Of a DNA stretch of 64,000 bases, positions 62,800-64,000 are shown in pieces. Below the pieces are notes generated by a model. It saw only the letters and a program-made list of their open reading frames with translations, was not told where the DNA came from and did no database searches. Position numbers and translations under genes: made by a program. Numbering within the stretch: position 1 is the stretch's first letter; each line of letters begins with the position of its first letter. This DNA comes from an uncultured Lactobacillaceae bacterium (GTDB lineage: Bacteria > Bacillota > Bacilli > Lactobacillales > Lactobacillaceae), in contig CALYQJ010000007.1 in NCBI GenBank assembly GCA_945285405.1, positions 18,130-82,129 of the forward strand. The letters run 5' to 3'.

Positions 62800-63284
62800 A
62801 TGGAAATTAAAAAGAAAACATACCAAATTATCTCCATTTTTTTATTGATGATAATAGACAGCGTTTACAATAGTTTTCGCTATAACAAATCAACACAATT
62901 CTGAGCAAAAATTAAGTAGAAGCAAATCAACAATCACAGATTTAAAAACAAAAAACAATCAGCTCAATGGCTAATTAAAAGCGTTGAAAGCTGATCGTCT
63001 GAAAAAATATAGTGCAAACAAACAAAAAATCGATAAAGAGACAATACAATTAAGAGACAATCAGACTTCTAAGAAAGTTCTTGAAAGCCACTTATATACA
63101 TAAAAAAGTGACGGAAACAAAATTAACTGTTTATACATAATCACAACTGAAACGTTAGTAGTTGACGTAATAAGGTTTCCCAGCAACAAATGTACTCTAT
63201 CAATTATGAAATTTTGAACGAAAAAATTACTGAAGCAAAACCAGTTAATACAAATAGTGATATTTCACAAATCATATACAAATA
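62800..63284 (+). pseudogene. Decayed membrane-anchored coiled-coil protein
   Basis: Starting at ATG 62800, the frame gives MEIKKKTYQIISIFLLMII with a hydrophobic helix, then stops. The +1 frame continues with EQKLSRSKSTITDLKTKNNQ and, after a TAA, with LKALKADRLKKYSANKQKID and related coiled-coil sequence, broken by further stops. The overall design is a signal anchor plus a long coiled coil, like the envelope proteins at 39.4-40 kb. It no longer forms an open frame. Together with the NlpC/P60 fragment it marks a degraded surface-protein locus. Confidence 0.55.
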
Positions 63285-63288
63285 AGGT

Positions 63289-63849
63289 TTATTTAACAGT
63301 TATATGTGATTCTAAAATAATTATTAAATTAGCTAAAAAATGTAGAGTAATTACATTTGCAATACTGTTTGTCTTAAGTTGAACAAAAGAAAACACAAAA
63401 CATATAGTCGTAAAAAAAATAATTGCTTTTATATCTGTATTAAAATGAAGTATGATAAAAATTGCTGAACTTATTATAATTCCTAAAATTAAGTGTCCGC
63501 TATTTTTAAAACTCATTAAAATTATTTTCCTACAAATCAATTCCTCGACTATTGGAGAAAATACTAAAACTTGAAAATAGAAATATGGCTCTAACTGTTG
63601 GCGTGATGTATTTTCACTTAAGAAAAACATTATACCTAGTAACAATATGAATGTACCTAATATAATTTTGAAATTTAATATCAAATCATTCTTATTAAGT
63701 ATTTTAGAAAAAGCTAAAAAAAAGCCTAATGTCAGTGAATCTCTTAAAATTTTCCAGCTACTTGAAATTTTAAAAGTAGAGGATATAAATTCATAGATCA
63801 AAAGATTAAATATCTCTATGCCTAAAAAAAGTAATATTGGAAAAATCAC
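63289..63849 (-). CDS. CPBP-family intramembrane metalloprotease (Abi/CAAX type)
   Basis: A 186-residue protein with about five hydrophobic helices and the CPBP motifs: EELICR (Glu102, Glu103, Arg107), the FIILHFN region with His135, and HFLANLI with His170 and Asn174. In lactic acid bacteria such proteins often serve in bacteriocin self-immunity or signal-peptide processing. The start is uncertain: GTG 63849 has no clear SD and an in-frame stop lies a few codons upstream. The protein is at the short end of its family. The last 150 bases of the window show nothing further. Confidence 0.78.
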   Translation of the reverse strand: MIFPILLFLGIEIFNLLIYEFISSTFKISSSWKILRDSLTLGFFLAFSKILNKNDLILNFKIILGTFILLLGIMFFLSENTSRQQLEPYFYFQVLVFSPIVEELICRKIILMSFKNSGHLILGIIISSAIFIILHFNTDIKAIIFFTTICFVFSFVQLKTNSIANVITLHFLANLIIILESHITVK

Positions 63850-64000
63850 TAAACTAAAGTATTTATTATCAGTATTATTTATATCTATTTACCTCTAATT
63901 AATAATTTAATTGATACTCTTGAGAATTTAAATGTTAATAAGCTAAAAAAAAATAAATTTTAAAAATACAACAGTTCTACATTCATTCGAACTATATTTA

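Noticed and set aside
62565..62837. 90-codon minus-strand frame
   Set aside because: It runs antisense to the NlpC/P60 remnant, whose protein motifs are recognisable on the plus strand; the minus-strand product has no such support.
63289..63849. Bacteriocin locus around the CPBP protease
   Set aside because: No small double-glycine leader peptide or bacteriocin transporter was found in the nearby sequence; only the protease itself suggests such a role.

Overview
The window is AT-rich chromosomal DNA of a low-GC Gram-positive bacterium, best read as a host-associated member of the Lactobacillaceae. It carries the replication origin with dnaA and dnaN. It has seven phosphotransferase (PTS) permeases of five families, frequent CcpA-type cre sites, LevR/sigma-54 control of a mannose-family PTS, and an alf-like fucosidase/PTS cluster of the kind known from Lacticaseibacillus. 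A bee-gut Bombilactobacillus-type lineage would fit the PTS load, but that is an inference only.

Layout. 1-1.25 kb: yidC (cut by the window edge), rnpA and rpmH on the minus strand. 1.1-6.8 kb: a small membrane protein with a histidine phosphatase, an orphan response regulator, a candidate small RNA, and a lactose/cellobiose-type PTS operon with a tyrosine phosphatase and an RpiR regulator. 6.8-10.2 kb: a bipartite oriC around dnaA, then dnaN. Insertion of about 6.7 kb between rpmH and dnaA, and the absence of yaaA-recF-gyrBA after dnaN, make this an unusually rearranged origin. 10.2-10.5 kb: two tRNA-Pro genes with anticodons CGG and AGG. 10.7-13.8 kb: a man-type PTS operon ending in a DUF956 gene. 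14.4-19.1 kb: a GntR regulator and GH29 fucosidase facing a second man-type PTS (alf-like), followed by a tandemly duplicated 3' end. 20.4-22.9 kb: a large GH31 enzyme. 23.9-26.2 kb: MFS transporter, formamidase-like amidase and a 78-residue protein. 26.4-32 kb: a catabolic operon with a deoC-like aldolase, fructose-type PTS, two dehydrogenases and a DeoR regulator. 32-37.7 kb: EIIA, EIICB, ChbG-like deacetylase and GH4 phospho-glycosidase, with RpiR and MerR regulators. 37.9-41.5 kb: a flavodoxin-like gene with an in-frame stop, a second histidine phosphatase, three envelope proteins and a YczE-type membrane protein. 41.9-45.2 kb: bgl-type PTS and 6-phospho-beta-glucosidase. 45.2-48.3 kb: serine hydrolase, iminopeptidase and acetyltransferase. 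48.4-56.3 kb: a third man-type PTS operon with two EIIB genes and an unassigned glycosidase, driven from a sigma-54 promoter by an adjacent LevR-type activator. 56.5-61.1 kb: a probable defence island, with a Kiwa-like pair (kwaA-kwaB) converging on a two-gene operon of a MazG-like pyrophosphohydrolase and a GIY-YIG/DUF2075 helicase. 61.4-62.4 kb: a solitary gap gene. 62.5-63.9 kb: remnants of an NlpC/P60 hydrolase and a coiled-coil protein, then a CPBP protease.

Working together, most of the window is a set of separately regulated sugar-import and glycoside-cleavage modules. Each has a permease, a cytoplasmic hydrolase and its own regulator, and many carry a cre site for global carbon control. 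The strongest candidates for something little described are the MazG-GIY-YIG-helicase pair, the LevR-controlled PTS with its unassigned glycosidase, and the aldolase/dehydrogenase/PTS operon. Product names come from reading motifs in the translations; no database search was run.
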